A stretch of 64,000 nt of DNA. It comes from Achromobacter pestifer. GTDB taxonomy: Bacteria; Pseudomonadota; Gammaproteobacteria; Burkholderiales; Burkholderiaceae_B. Under the pieces are notes generated by a model. The model saw nothing but the letters and a program-made list of their open reading frames with translations. It did no database searches and was not told the origin of the DNA. This document shows, piece by piece, positions 19,044 through 27,804 of this stretch. Each line of letters begins with the position of its first letter. The first letter of the stretch is position 1. The stretch is taken from positions 248,001 to 312,000 of the forward strand of contig NZ_CADIJX010000006.1 in the NCBI RefSeq assembly GCF_902859625.1, written 5' to 3'. Made by a program: the position numbers and the translations under genes.

Positions 19044-19225
19044 GGGAAGACCTCCGTGATTTCAATGCCTTATGTCGTGGGCATTGGCGGACTGCGGCGC
19101 TTGCCGGCGCCTGGCGCCGGCGGCTCGTCGATAATGCCATAGTCGCGCGGGCGGTGTCGAACCGACCCCACTTATGCCGCTGAGCGGTTTGCGGGATAAT
19201 CGCGGCAATTCATCTGGAGAATTAC

Positions 19226-19681
19226 ATGTACAGGAATCTGGTCGCGGCATCGGCGCTGGCGCTCGGCCTGGCGGGCTGCTCGCTGGGCATCTCGCAGGAC
19301 AGTTCGTCACCGCACAGCGAGTTCAAGGCGCCGGTCGCCTTCAAGGATGCCTACGCCACGGTGATCCGGCAGTCCAACAACTGCCTGCGCAGCACGGATA
19401 ACGCCTACCGCGTGATTGCGGACCTGAATGAAAGCGCGCAGTCCGGCGTGGTGCGCGTGCTGGCACCGTACTCCGACAACGAAATGTCGCGCGTCGACCT
19501 GAAGGCCGCCGGCGAGAAAAGCACCGACGTGCGCATCGTGATGTGGGGCAAGGGCACCTGGGACGCCGCTGCGATGCGTGCGATGCAAGACGCGATCTAC
19601 TACAGCATCACGTCGTGCAGCACCTACATGCCGCTGGATCCGCGGCCCGTGGTCAAGCCCTCGCGCGACCTGCCGAAGTAA
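19226..19681 (+). CDS. Small lipoprotein of unknown function
   Basis: 151 residues beginning with a lipoprotein signal (MYRNLVAASALALGLAGCS; lipobox LAGC, Cys near residue 18). The mature part has two Cys (NNCLRS and TSCSTY) and no motif I recognise. GGAG lies six bases before the ATG. Upstream is the divergent S9 peptidase gene and downstream the convergent thioesterase gene. Composition matches the neighbours. Function cannot be assigned; similar short lipoproteins occur across Bordetella and Achromobacter as conserved hypotheticals. Confidence 0.75.
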   Translation: MYRNLVAASALALGLAGCSLGISQDSSSPHSEFKAPVAFKDAYATVIRQSNNCLRSTDNAYRVIADLNESAQSGVVRVLAPYSDNEMSRVDLKAAGEKSTDVRIVMWGKGTWDAAAMRAMQDAIYYSITSCSTYMPLDPRPVVKPSRDLPK

Positions 19682-19705
19682 GCAGGCCGTTGCCGCATGG
19701 CGGGG

Positions 19706-20122
19706 TCAATCGCCGCCAGGACGGCGGCGGATGATCTTGAAGGTGGCGGTGGCGCGCGCGACCAGTTCGCCATCGGCGCGGCGGATGTCGCCTTCACAGA
19801 ACGCGATGGAGGCGCCACGGCGCAGGCAGCGCGCTTCAATGACCAGATCGCCCGTGCCAGGCGACAGGAACGTGGTGTTCATGTCGATGGTGGCCATGCC
19901 TTCGGTGGCGTCCGCCGAACCGCGCGCGGCGGCGCTGAGCGTGAAGTCCAGCACGCTCATCAGCGTGCCGCCGTGCACGTCGCCACGGCTGTTGGTCAGG
20001 TCCTGGCGCCAGGGCAGCGTCGTGCGGGCGTAGGCCGGCGCGATGCTCTCGGGCACCAGGCCGATGAAGGTCATGAAGGGTATCGTCAGGCCAAAGTAGT
20101 CGGTTTGAGCAGGTGCGGTCAT
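19706..20122 (-). CDS. PaaI-family hotdog thioesterase
   Basis: 138-residue single hotdog-fold protein. The motif [21 protein letters not shown] is the PaaI/YigI hallmark (His-Gly-Gly before the long helix, with the catalytic Asp in the helix), followed by [13 protein letters not shown]. Such enzymes hydrolyse acyl-CoA thioesters, often aromatic or medium-chain. It is divergent from dinB with about 107 bases between and is not in an operon with a pathway that would reveal the substrate. Confidence 0.85.
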   Translation of the reverse strand: MTAPAQTDYFGLTIPFMTFIGLVPESIAPAYARTTLPWRQDLTNSRGDVHGGTLMSVLDFTLSAAARGSADATEGMATIDMNTTFLSPGTGDLVIEARCLRRGASIAFCEGDIRRADGELVARATATFKIIRRRPGGD

Positions 20123-20229
20123 GGATCGTTGGTGGGCGGAATGGGAAAGCGGGATTAGCCGGTCATAATATATTTTTTTGCAGTGGCCGCCAGCACATCG
20201 CGGCGGGCGGCCATGCTGTCCCTAGCGGA

Positions 20230-21312
20230 ATGTCTCAACTTATGCGCAAGATCGTGCATGTGGACATGGATGCGTTCTACGCTTCCGTGGAGCAGCGCGA
20301 CAACCCTGAACTGCGTGGCAAGCCGGTCGTCGTGGCGTGGACCGGCCCGCGTTCGGTTGTGTGCGCCGCCTCTTACGAGGCCCGGCGCTTCGGCATTCAC
20401 TCGGCCATGTCCGCCGTCCGGGCGGAACGGCTCTGTCCGCAGGCCATCTATGTGCCCCCTGACTTCAATCGCTACCGCGATGTGTCGCGACAGATCCGCC
20501 AGATATTCGCTCGCCACACCGACCTGATCGAGCCGCTGTCGCTGGACGAGGCCTACCTGGACGTCACGGTCAACAAGTGCGGGCTGCCGTCAGCCACGGA
20601 CGTGGCGCAGGTAATCCGTCACCAGATCCGGGAAGAAACCCAGCTGACCGCATCGGCGGGCATCGCGCCCAACAAGTTCCTGGCCAAGATCGCCTCCGAC
20701 TGGAACAAGCCGGATGGCCAGTTCGTGATCCGGCCGGGCAAGGTGCTGGAGTTCTTGCAGCCGCTGCCGGTGCGCAAGGTGCCTGGCGTTGGCAAAGTGA
20801 CGCAGGCGCGGCTGGAGCAACTGGGCATCCAGACCGTGGGTGACCTGGCGACGCACAGCGCTGAAGAGCTTGAACACTATTTTGGCCGCTACGGCAGGCG
20901 TTTGTACGAACTGGCGCGCGGCATCGATGAGCGCGAGGTACAGACTGACCAGCCCTTGCAACAGGTGTCCGCCGAGACGACGTTTTCGGAGGATATTCGG
21001 TTGGAGGCGTTGGGCGACGCCATCGACCGCATGGCCGACCGCGTGTGGGATCAGGCGTTGAAGAAGGGCGCGTTGGGGAGGACGGTGGTGCTCAAGTTGA
21101 AGACCGACCGCTTCCGCATCCTGACGCGCAGCCAGACCAGCCCGAATCCGCCCGGATCGGCGACCGAGCTGGCCGCCGTGGCCAGGCTGTTGTGCGCGCG
21201 CGTGGAGTTGCCGCCGGAAACCCTGTACCGGCTGGCGGGCGTGGGCATGAGCAATTTTTCCGATCCCGCCGAGCAGTCGCGCCAGCCTGATTTGTTCGGC
21301 GGCGCGTTTTAA
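20230..21312 (+). CDS. dinB: DNA polymerase IV (translesion, Y family)
   Basis: 360-residue Y-family polymerase. The catalytic carboxylates are in KIVHVDMDAFYASVEQ and SLDEAYLDVT. The helix-hairpin-helix region VRKVPGVGKVTQARLEQLGI and the little-finger domain with RTVVLKLKTDRFRILTRSQT follow. The C-terminus (QPDLFGGAF) resembles a beta-clamp-binding tail (QxDLF). The start at 20230 puts GGA directly against the codon; ATG at 20242 (MRKIVHVDMD) is an alternative with better spacing. No CTG-N10-CAG LexA box is seen upstream, so SOS control is not evident. Confidence 0.95.
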   Translation: MSQLMRKIVHVDMDAFYASVEQRDNPELRGKPVVVAWTGPRSVVCAASYEARRFGIHSAMSAVRAERLCPQAIYVPPDFNRYRDVSRQIRQIFARHTDLIEPLSLDEAYLDVTVNKCGLPSATDVAQVIRHQIREETQLTASAGIAPNKFLAKIASDWNKPDGQFVIRPGKVLEFLQPLPVRKVPGVGKVTQARLEQLGIQTVGDLATHSAEELEHYFGRYGRRLYELARGIDEREVQTDQPLQQVSAETTFSEDIRLEALGDAIDRMADRVWDQALKKGALGRTVVLKLKTDRFRILTRSQTSPNPPGSATELAAVARLLCARVELPPETLYRLAGVGMSNFSDPAEQSRQPDLFGGAF

Positions 21313-21341
21313 CTGCCCGGGGTTCGGTGAGACCAGGCGGG

Positions 21342-21803
21342 TCAGGCCAGGCGGGCCTTCACTTGCTGGGACAGCGCGGTCATGTCGGCACGGCCGGCCA
21401 GCGCTTGCTTCAAGAGAGCCATGACCTTGCCCATTGCGGGCGCACCGGTCACGCCTTGCGCGGCCACTTCGGCCAGGGCGGCGTCAATGGCGGCAGCCAC
21501 TTCCTCGGGCGTTGCGGCTTGCGGCAGGAATTCCTGCAAGACGGCCATTTCGGCCTTTTCCTGTTCTGCCGTTTCCGTGCGGCCAGCCTGTTCAAACGCG
21601 GCGATGGACTCGCGGCGTTGCTTGACCTGCTTTTCGATGATGGCGGTGATTTCGGCGTCGCTCAGGTCGCGGCGTTCGTCCACTTCCTTTTGCTTGACGG
21701 CTGCCAGCAGGAAACGCAGCGTGGTCAGGCGCTCGGAGGCCTTGGCGCGCATCGCGTCCTTGACGGAATCAGAGAGGCGGGTCTTGAGCGTAGCAGTGCT
21801 CAT
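21342..21803 (-). CDS. YqeY/GatB-tail family protein
   Basis: 153-residue alpha-helical protein of the YqeY family, which resembles the tRNA-binding tail of GatB amidotransferase. Typical features are TLKTRLSDSVKDAMRAKASERLTTLRFLLAAVKQ, RRESIAAFEQAGRTE and the Gly-containing C-terminal stretch GAPAMGKVMALLKQALAGRADM. A role in tRNA or amidation is suspected from similarity but not established. The start at 21803 is chosen by homology to the family N-terminus; the open frame extends upstream without coding quality. Elsewhere it is often next to rpsU; here it is convergent with dinB and downstream of an exported protein gene. Confidence 0.88.
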   Translation of the reverse strand: MSTATLKTRLSDSVKDAMRAKASERLTTLRFLLAAVKQKEVDERRDLSDAEITAIIEKQVKQRRESIAAFEQAGRTETAEQEKAEMAVLQEFLPQAATPEEVAAAIDAALAEVAAQGVTGAPAMGKVMALLKQALAGRADMTALSQQVKARLA

Positions 21804-21853
21804 GGGTGAACCTTTTGTGTGGTGTTGCGGCAACTGCCAAGTGTAAACCGGGC

Positions 21854-22294
21854 TTACTTCAGCTGGGTCAGATCGCCCCGCAGGGCCACGCCGGCCACCA
21901 TGGCGCCCGCATGGCATTCGTAGTCGGTCTTGCTGGTGTATTCGTTCTTGCGATAGTAGCTGACGATGTTGGTGACGGCGTTGGCGTTGGCCTTCTTGGC
22001 CGCTTCGTGCAACGCGATGACGGCGGACTGGGCCACCCATTCGCAAGCTTCTTCGTCCTTCTTCGCGAAGGCATTGGTCTTGCGGTTGGTCACGACATCG
22101 GCTTGCAAGACTTTGCCTTTGGGGCCGGTGCCCGCCAGGTAGAACTTGACGCTGCCGTCGATCTTGCCCGCAGCCTGCGCCGCGGCAATGGCGGGTTGCA
22201 GGGGCAGAAACACCGTGCGGTCTGCGCCCAGCGCCTGGGCCGAGCAAACCAGTGAAAGGGACAGAGCCCCGAGCAGCTTATGGGTGATGGTCAT
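21854..22294 (-). CDS. Conserved exported protein of unknown function
   Basis: 146 residues with a cleavable signal peptide (KLLGALSLSLVCSAQALGA, cut near residue 24). The mature part contains ANAVTNIVSYYRKNEY and ECHAGAMVAGVALRGDL, seen in a family sometimes mislabelled as an excinuclease ATPase subunit; no ATPase motif is present. Two Cys (ACEW and YECH) could form a disulphide in the periplasm. The frame extends one codon further to a TTG at 22297, but the ATG at 22294 gives the more normal start. It begins 53 bases after the last aryl-polyene gene on the same strand and could be read-through transcribed with it. Confidence 0.8.
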   Translation of the reverse strand: MTITHKLLGALSLSLVCSAQALGADRTVFLPLQPAIAAAQAAGKIDGSVKFYLAGTGPKGKVLQADVVTNRKTNAFAKKDEEACEWVAQSAVIALHEAAKKANANAVTNIVSYYRKNEYTSKTDYECHAGAMVAGVALRGDLTQLK

Positions 22295-22347
22295 CAAATG
22301 CGTTCCGTGAATAGCAGTTGAAAGGTGCGGACGGCTCTACCCGATGT

Positions 22348-23580
22348 TCAGGGCCACCGCCGGAAAATAAGGGAGGTATTGATGCCGCCGAACGCGAAAT
22401 TGTTGTTCATGACGTATTCGTTGCTCAGGTGGCGGCCCGCGCCTTGCAAGTAGTCCAGCTCGCCGCAGCGGGGATCGACGTTATGCAGGTTCAGCGTGGG
22501 GGCATACCAGTCGCGATTCATCATTTCAATGCTGAACCAGGATTCCAGCACGCCGCAGGCGCCCAGCGTGTGCCCCAGATAGCTCTTCTGCGAGCTGATG
22601 GGCATGTGGCTGCCGAACAGGTTGTGCGTGGCTTGTGTTTCCGCAATGTCGCCTTGTTCGGTGGCGGTGCCGTGGCCGTTCACGTAACCGATCGCTTGCG
22701 GCGGCAGCGCCGCATCCGCCAGCGCCATTTCCATGGCGATGCGCATGGTGCTGGCCTCGGGACGGGTGATGTGGGTACCGTCGGAATTGCTGCCGAACCC
22801 GACGATCTCGGCATGGATGCGGGCGCCACGCGCCAAGGCGTGGTCCAGTGATTCCAGCACCAGCATGCCGCCGCCTTCGCCGATCACCAGTCCGTCGCGG
22901 TCGCGGTCGTAAGGGCGCGGAGTGAGTTCAGGCGTATCGTTTTGCTGGCTGGTGGCGTAGAGCGCGTCGAAGACCAGGGCCTCGCTGGCGCAGAGTTCTT
23001 CCGCGCCGCCGGCCAGCATCATGTCCTGGCGGCCATAGCGGATGGCTTCGTAGGCATAGCCGATGCCTTGGCTGCCTGAGGTGCAGGCGCTGGAGGTCGG
23101 GATGATGCGGCCCTTCAATTCAAAGAAGATGCCGACGTTGGCCGCGGTGGTGTGCGGCATCATGCGCACATAGGAATTGGCATTGAGGTCTTCGGTCACG
23201 CCGTTGAGCAGCATGTTGCCGAACGCGCGGATTTCGGCGGTGCTACCCACGGAAGACCCGCAGGCGACGCCCATGCGGCCATCCGTGATGGTGGGGTCGC
23301 CAAGCAGTGCGGCGTCGGCCAGCGCCAGTTCGGCGGCGCGAACCGCCAATTGCGAGACGCGGCCCATGCTGCGCAATTGCTTGCGGGTCCAGTGCGAGGG
23401 CACCCGGAAATCTTCGACGGGGCCAGCCAGCCGCGTGTTCAGTTCGGGGAACCGAGACCAATCAGGCATATGGCGGATGGCGCTTCGGCCCGATTGGAAA
23501 GCGTGCTGGATGCTGGTCCAATCGGACCCCAGCGCGCTGATGCCGGCCATGCCGGTGACGACGACGCGCTTCATCAGCAT
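22348..23580 (-). CDS. apeR: Aryl polyene beta-ketoacyl-ACP synthase (ApeR-type)
   Basis: 410-residue FabF-like condensing enzyme. The Cys-His-His triad is intact: TSSACTSGSQG (about residue 163), GHGTATEQGD (about 302) and the Lys/His loop SQKSYLGHTLGACG (about 335). It would catalyse decarboxylative Claisen condensation with malonyl-ACP during polyene synthesis. The order KS-DH-KR-KS (this gene last) matches apeO-P-Q-R of described APE clusters, which is why the symbol is given. The start codon (23580, alternative ATG at 23574) overlaps the ketoreductase stop. Last gene of the operon. Confidence 0.9.
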   Translation of the reverse strand: MLMKRVVVTGMAGISALGSDWTSIQHAFQSGRSAIRHMPDWSRFPELNTRLAGPVEDFRVPSHWTRKQLRSMGRVSQLAVRAAELALADAALLGDPTITDGRMGVACGSSVGSTAEIRAFGNMLLNGVTEDLNANSYVRMMPHTTAANVGIFFELKGRIIPTSSACTSGSQGIGYAYEAIRYGRQDMMLAGGAEELCASEALVFDALYATSQQNDTPELTPRPYDRDRDGLVIGEGGGMLVLESLDHALARGARIHAEIVGFGSNSDGTHITRPEASTMRIAMEMALADAALPPQAIGYVNGHGTATEQGDIAETQATHNLFGSHMPISSQKSYLGHTLGACGVLESWFSIEMMNRDWYAPTLNLHNVDPRCGELDYLQGAGRHLSNEYVMNNNFAFGGINTSLIFRRWP

Positions 23581-24305
23581 AGCCCTCCGTTGACGGCGAT
23601 CACCTGGCGCGTGATGTAGGCGGCGCCCGGCGACATCAGGAAGACCACGGTGGCGGCGACTTCCTCGGGGCGGCCCATGCGTTGGGCCGGCACGGCTTTC
23701 AAGATGTCTTCCACCGGGACGTGTTCGTCGATCATGTCGGTGTCGATCAGCCCGGGCGCGACGCAGTTCACGGTGATCTGGCGCTTGGCCAGTTCAACGG
23801 CCAAGGCCTTGGCGGCGCCGATCAATCCCGCCTTGGAGGCGCTGTAGTTGACCTGCCCGCGGTTGCCCACCAGGCCTGAAACCGAGGCCATGCAGACCAC
23901 GCGCCCCGCCGCGCGGCGCCGGATCATAGGCATGGCGAGCGGGCTGAGCACGTTGTAGAAGCCGTCCAGGTTGGTGCGCAGCACCTGATCCCAGTCGTCG
24001 CCGGTGAGGGCGGGGAAAGCGCCGTCACGGGTTAGGCCGGCGTTCAAGACGACACCGTAATAGGCGCCGTGGGCATCGACATCCGCTTGCAGCACCGCTG
24101 CACATTGGGCGCGATCCGCGACGTCGAACTGTAGGACGCGGGCTTGGCGGCCACGGGCTTGAATGTCGGCCTGCACGGCCTCGGCCTGTTCGCGTTGCTG
24201 GCGGCAATGCAGCACCAGATCATGGCCCGCGTCGGCCAGGGCCAGCGCAATGGCGCGGCCGATGCCGCGGCTGGAGCCGGTTACGAGGATGGGGGCAGCG
24301 CTCAT
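23574..24305 (-). CDS. apeQ: Aryl polyene 3-ketoacyl-ACP reductase (ApeQ-type)
   Basis: 243-residue short-chain dehydrogenase of the FabG group. The NADPH site is TGSSRGIGRAIA near residue 8, and the catalytic Ser (MASVSGLVG), Tyr and Lys (NYSASKAG, about residue 152) are present; VAPGLIDTDM follows. It reduces each new beta-keto group before dehydration to build conjugated double bonds. The start overlaps the dehydratase stop by four bases (24302-24305), and the end overlaps the next ketosynthase. Housekeeping FabG is a homologue; the cluster context decides the role. Confidence 0.93.
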   Translation of the reverse strand: MSAAPILVTGSSRGIGRAIALALADAGHDLVLHCRQQREQAEAVQADIQARGRQARVLQFDVADRAQCAAVLQADVDAHGAYYGVVLNAGLTRDGAFPALTGDDWDQVLRTNLDGFYNVLSPLAMPMIRRRAAGRVVCMASVSGLVGNRGQVNYSASKAGLIGAAKALAVELAKRQITVNCVAPGLIDTDMIDEHVPVEDILKAVPAQRMGRPEEVAATVVFLMSPGAAYITRQVIAVNGGLC

Positions 24306-24763
24306 TTAAGGGGGGCTTCCTGGATAAATGCGGTAGGGTCTTTGGGCTGATAGACATTCAGCCGGGCGTGGGCCAGCAGGCGGGTGTCGTCGCGCAATTC
24401 GCACTCGAAGACGCTCATGCCGCTGGCATCCATCAGGCCGCGTTCGACATGAATGGTCAGGGTGGCGCCGGCGGGCAGGTTGCCGCAGTGGCACTCGTAG
24501 CGTCGTGTGCCAAGCAGAAAACCCAGTTTGACGGCTTCACCGGCCTGGCGTGCTTGGCAGCCCGCCCAGGCGCCCACGGCTTGCGCCATGAGTTCCATGC
24601 CCAGCCAGGGCGGCAACGAGCCGTCGGGCAATGAATAGGGGCCGGGCCTGACGACGGCCCGCGCGCTCAGGGTGGTGGCGTCGTAAGCCTGGACTTCATC
24701 GATCAGGATCATATTGCCGGCGTGCGGCAACAGGGTGGCAACGGGCCAGGGGCATGCGGTCAT
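24302..24763 (-). CDS. apeP: Aryl polyene hotdog dehydratase (ApeP-type)
   Basis: 153-residue single hotdog protein related to FabZ/FabA. Visible features are VATLLPHAGNMILIDEV (the LPHxxxMxLID strand with its His), the central helix GMELMAQAVGAWAGCQ, and GFLLGTRRYECHCGNLPAG. In described APE systems ApeP pairs with ApeI to dehydrate the beta-hydroxyacyl-ACP; here the ApeI-like domain is fused to the ligase at 32861-34558. The start at 24763 overlaps the upstream ketosynthase stop as ATGA. The long open frame further upstream is an out-of-frame reading of that ketosynthase. Confidence 0.9.
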   Translation of the reverse strand: MTACPWPVATLLPHAGNMILIDEVQAYDATTLSARAVVRPGPYSLPDGSLPPWLGMELMAQAVGAWAGCQARQAGEAVKLGFLLGTRRYECHCGNLPAGATLTIHVERGLMDASGMSVFECELRDDTRLLAHARLNVYQPKDPTAFIQEAPLK

Positions 24764-25959
24764 GGGCGGACTCCCAGGATCAGGCTGGCGTTGTTGCCGC
24801 CGAAGGCGAAAGAGTTGCTCATGGCGATGCGCGGCCGGCCCTGGGCATACCGGTGTTGACCGGTGCTGAAGTCCAGCGTGGGCAGTGCGGGATCCGGCTG
24901 GCCGTCCCACACGTGCGGCGCCAGGCGGCCGTCGCCATTGCGCGCCGATAGCGTGATCCATGCCAGCGCGGCTTCCATGGCGCCGGCCGCGCCCAGCGTG
25001 TGTCCGGTCAGCGCCTTGGTGGATGCGCAGGGCACGCCTTCGGGAAACACGGCGTGCATGGCGTGGCTTTCCATGGCGTCGTTGTGCGTCGTGCCCGTGC
25101 CGTGCAGGTTGACCCAGCCGATATCGGCGGGTGTGACGTCGGCGGATCGCAGGGCCGCCAGCATCGCCTGGCGTGCGCCTGCGCCGGTGGGTTCGGGTGC
25201 GGACATGTGCCAGGCATCGGAGCTGGCGCCGCCGCCCAGCAGCGCGACGGCATCCGCGTCGGCGGCTTGGCGTTCCATCAGGAACAGGACACCGGCCTCG
25301 CCGATATTGATGCCGCGGCGGTTGGCCGAGAACGGCAGGCACAGCGCATCGTCCACGGCTTCCAGCGTGGCGAAGCCATTGATCGTCAGGCGGCAGAGGG
25401 TGTCCGCGCCACCACAGACCACCGCGTCGCAGAGGCCGGCAGCCAGCAGCCGGTGCGCCGACAACAATGCGCGGGCGCTTGACGTGCAGGCGGTCGATAG
25501 CGTGTAGGCCGGGCCAGTCACGCCCAGATGGTCCGCCAGGAACGAGGCGGGCGACGACAGGGCTTGGCGGCGATAGTCGTAGTTCGCGGGCCAGGCGCCT
25601 TCGATGGCCAGGTGGCGGAAGGCGGGCGCGTTGTCGTTGACGCCGGATGTGCTGGTGCCCAGCACCACGGCGACGCGGGCTGGGCCATGCTGGGCAACGG
25701 CGCGTTGCAGTTGCGGGGCGATCTGCGCCGCGCAGGCCAACAGCAATTGATTGTTGCGGCTATGCAGGTGCGCGGGCATGGCGTCGGAAATCGACGGCAA
25801 TGCGCCGGTGTAGCCGCCCAGCGTCAAGCTGCGGCCGTCGACCCAGCCCGTGCGTGCCACCATGCCGCGGGTGTCTCCACTGAAAGCGGCTTTTGCCGCC
25901 GCTTCCACGCCGGCGCCCAGTGCGCACACGATGCCCGGCGTACCCAACCAGCTGTTCAT
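24760..25959 (-). CDS. apeO: Aryl polyene beta-ketoacyl-ACP synthase (ApeO-type)
   Basis: 399-residue ketosynthase with the nucleophile in LSTACTSSARALL (about residue 160), His in NLHGTGTTHND (about 285) and STKALTGHTLGAAG (about 320). In characterised APE systems ApeO forms a heterodimer with the chain-length-factor-like ApeC, which is present here at the head of the operon (36480-37208). It elongates the aryl-primed chain with malonyl units. Four-base overlaps join it to the lipoprotein gene before it and the dehydratase gene after it. An adjacent DUF3261 lipoprotein is usual. Confidence 0.92.
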   Translation of the reverse strand: MNSWLGTPGIVCALGAGVEAAAKAAFSGDTRGMVARTGWVDGRSLTLGGYTGALPSISDAMPAHLHSRNNQLLLACAAQIAPQLQRAVAQHGPARVAVVLGTSTSGVNDNAPAFRHLAIEGAWPANYDYRRQALSSPASFLADHLGVTGPAYTLSTACTSSARALLSAHRLLAAGLCDAVVCGGADTLCRLTINGFATLEAVDDALCLPFSANRRGINIGEAGVLFLMERQAADADAVALLGGGASSDAWHMSAPEPTGAGARQAMLAALRSADVTPADIGWVNLHGTGTTHNDAMESHAMHAVFPEGVPCASTKALTGHTLGAAGAMEAALAWITLSARNGDGRLAPHVWDGQPDPALPTLDFSTGQHRYAQGRPRIAMSNSFAFGGNNASLILGVRP

Positions 25960-26513
25960 GGCTGCTCCTTGAGCGGCGCAATCCGCCAGGTGATGCCGTT
26001 GGCACTGGTGATGGAAAAGACGTTCGGGTCGGAAGCTTGCCCCCAGCGGACGGTCCAGCGCGAGGCCCCCCGGTCTTGCAGGCTACGTTCAGCCGCGCCA
26101 TCGCCGGTCTGGCGCACACGCCAGGCGCCCGGGCCATAAGCGGCATCCAGATCCGCTTGCGGCGTCCAGGCGAACATCAGCGCGGCGAAGAGGTCGCGGG
26201 CCTGGGCGTTTGGCCGCAGGAAGCCATCATTGCGCCACTGTCCGTGTTCGAGCATCTGCCGCGCCTGGGGCACGCCCATGGGGTCGAACAACGACCAACG
26301 CAGCGCGTCGCCTTCGCGCTGCACCACCAGCATCGTGTCCAGCGGCGGCTGGCCGGCGGCCACCTGCACCACATGCAACTGGCGCGGCAAGGCGAAGTCG
26401 GTGTCGTGCTTGGGCACGGGCGGGGCGCTTGCGCAGCCGGCAAGCAAGGCGATGGCCATCGCCGCGGCGATGGCGCGGCCACGGGACAGGAGGGGCAGGG
26501 AAGCACGCATCAT
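25956..26513 (-). CDS. DUF3261-type outer-membrane lipoprotein of the APE cluster
   Basis: 185-residue lipoprotein: signal and lipobox AAAMAIALLAGCASAPP, then a LolB-like or DUF3261-like mature region containing VVQREGDALRWSLFDPMGVPQARQMLEHGQW. These proteins recur in aryl polyene clusters beside a LolA-like protein and an MMPL exporter, and are inferred to help place the polyene lipid in the outer membrane. The start is ATG at 26513 or 26510; the long upstream extension of this frame lies inside the flavoprotein gene and lacks a signal. It occupies the apeN position, and its end overlaps apeO by four bases. Confidence 0.85.
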   Translation of the reverse strand: MMRASLPLLSRGRAIAAAMAIALLAGCASAPPVPKHDTDFALPRQLHVVQVAAGQPPLDTMLVVQREGDALRWSLFDPMGVPQARQMLEHGQWRNDGFLRPNAQARDLFAALMFAWTPQADLDAAYGPGAWRVRQTGDGAAERSLQDRGASRWTVRWGQASDPNVFSITSANGITWRIAPLKEQP

Positions 26514-26518
26514 GGGGC

Positions 26519-27781
26519 TCAGGCGGGTTCCGCTTGCGCGTCCACGCCGCGGCAAAGCTCGCTCAACATGCGCAGACGGCGCTGCGGATTGGCGACAAAC
26601 GGATTGTTGGCATCCCAGGCGTACCCCGCCAGGATGGAGCTGATCATGCGCCGAATGTCCGGTTGGGCGTTCTTGTAGAACACGACATCCTGGAATTCGC
26701 CGCTGTACCAACCTTGCACATAGGCACGGAACGTTTCTACCCCGACCATCAGCGGATCGGCAAAATCGCGTTGCCAGTCGACGAGTTCGCCGCCCAGTTC
26801 GCGGTGCAGGGCGTCGGCCGCCAGCTTGGACGAGCGCAGGGCAATGGTGACGCCGGATGAAAACACCGGGTCCAGGAATTCAGCGGCATTACCCAGCAAT
26901 GCGTAGCCCGGGCCATGCAAGCGCGTGACGCTGGCGGAATAGCCGCCGATGGTATTGGCCGGCGTATCCCACACCGCATTCGCCAGGACGCGCTTGAGGT
27001 TGGGAGCGGCCTCGGCCATGGCGCGCAAGGTCGTCATCAAGTCCTGGTCCGGGCCGCCGAACAAGTCTTGTCCACCAACGACGCCGAACGAGCAACGTCC
27101 ATTCGAGAACGGGATCAACCAATACCAGATGCCGGCTTGCTCGGGATGCACGCTGATCAGAATCTTGTCGCGATCGAAACCGGGGTCGTCGATGCGGTCT
27201 TCGATATGCGTGAAGATGGCCTTGCGCGGCGGCATCGACGAAGGGCGTTCAAGGTCCAGCAGGCGTGCCAGGACGCGGCCGTAGCCGCTGGCGTCCAGCA
27301 CGAAGCGGCTCTTGATCTGGCGGGTTTCGCCGTCGGGGCCACGCACGTCCAGGCGGGGGCCGTCGCCGCTGAAATCGACGGCGGTGACTTCTTGCAGATA
27401 GCGCACATCCACCCCTTGGCGGGCAGCATCGTCGGCAAGCACCTTGTCGAAGTGGGCACGCTGGACCTGGAAGGTGGTGCCGGGGCCGGGGGTGAACTTG
27501 TCGCGGAAGTCGAAGTAGGTGTATTCATCTCCGCGCGCGAAGGCGGCGCCATTCTTCACCTGGAAGCCCGCGGCTTGCACGGCGGGCATCATGCCGGCTT
27601 CTTCGACGAATTCCAGGCAGTGCGCCAGCAGGCTTTCGCCAATGGAGAATCGCGGGAACTGTTGACGTTCCAGCATCAGCACATCGTGCCCTTGCCGCTT
27701 GAGGAGGGCAGCGGCGACTGCGCCGGCGGGGCCTGCTCCGATGACGACGACTTCACGATGTTCCATGCGGGATGATTCCAT
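26519..27781 (-). CDS. FAD-dependent halogenase-like oxidoreductase of the APE cluster
   Basis: 420-residue flavoprotein. The N-terminal Rossmann motif VVVIGAGPAGAVAAALL is followed by RFSIGESLLAHCLEF (the GES motif of halogenase-like enzymes). At about residues 219-224 is WYWLIP, matching the WxWxIP fingerprint of flavin-dependent halogenases, and a Lys in FQVKNGAAF falls roughly where phenolic halogenases carry their catalytic Lys. GYALLGNAAEFLDPVFSSGV is the second FAD motif. It may halogenate the aryl head group, as in brominated xanthomonadins, or be a non-halogenating relative. The start at 27781 (alternative 27766) lies 23 bases after the exporter stop. A partner flavin reductase is not in the cluster. 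Confidence 0.85.
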   Translation of the reverse strand: MESSRMEHREVVVIGAGPAGAVAAALLKRQGHDVLMLERQQFPRFSIGESLLAHCLEFVEEAGMMPAVQAAGFQVKNGAAFARGDEYTYFDFRDKFTPGPGTTFQVQRAHFDKVLADDAARQGVDVRYLQEVTAVDFSGDGPRLDVRGPDGETRQIKSRFVLDASGYGRVLARLLDLERPSSMPPRKAIFTHIEDRIDDPGFDRDKILISVHPEQAGIWYWLIPFSNGRCSFGVVGGQDLFGGPDQDLMTTLRAMAEAAPNLKRVLANAVWDTPANTIGGYSASVTRLHGPGYALLGNAAEFLDPVFSSGVTIALRSSKLAADALHRELGGELVDWQRDFADPLMVGVETFRAYVQGWYSGEFQDVVFYKNAQPDIRRMISSILAGYAWDANNPFVANPQRRLRMLSELCRGVDAQAEPA

Positions 27782-27804
27782 GTCGATTTGAAGGAAGATA
27801 AGGG

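Noticed and set aside
20123-20229. LexA (SOS) box upstream of dinB
   Set aside because: No CTG-N10-CAG dyad is found; only an AT-rich TTTTTTTGCAG stretch.
21854-22294. Excinuclease ATPase function
   Set aside because: No Walker motifs; a signal peptide shows it is exported.
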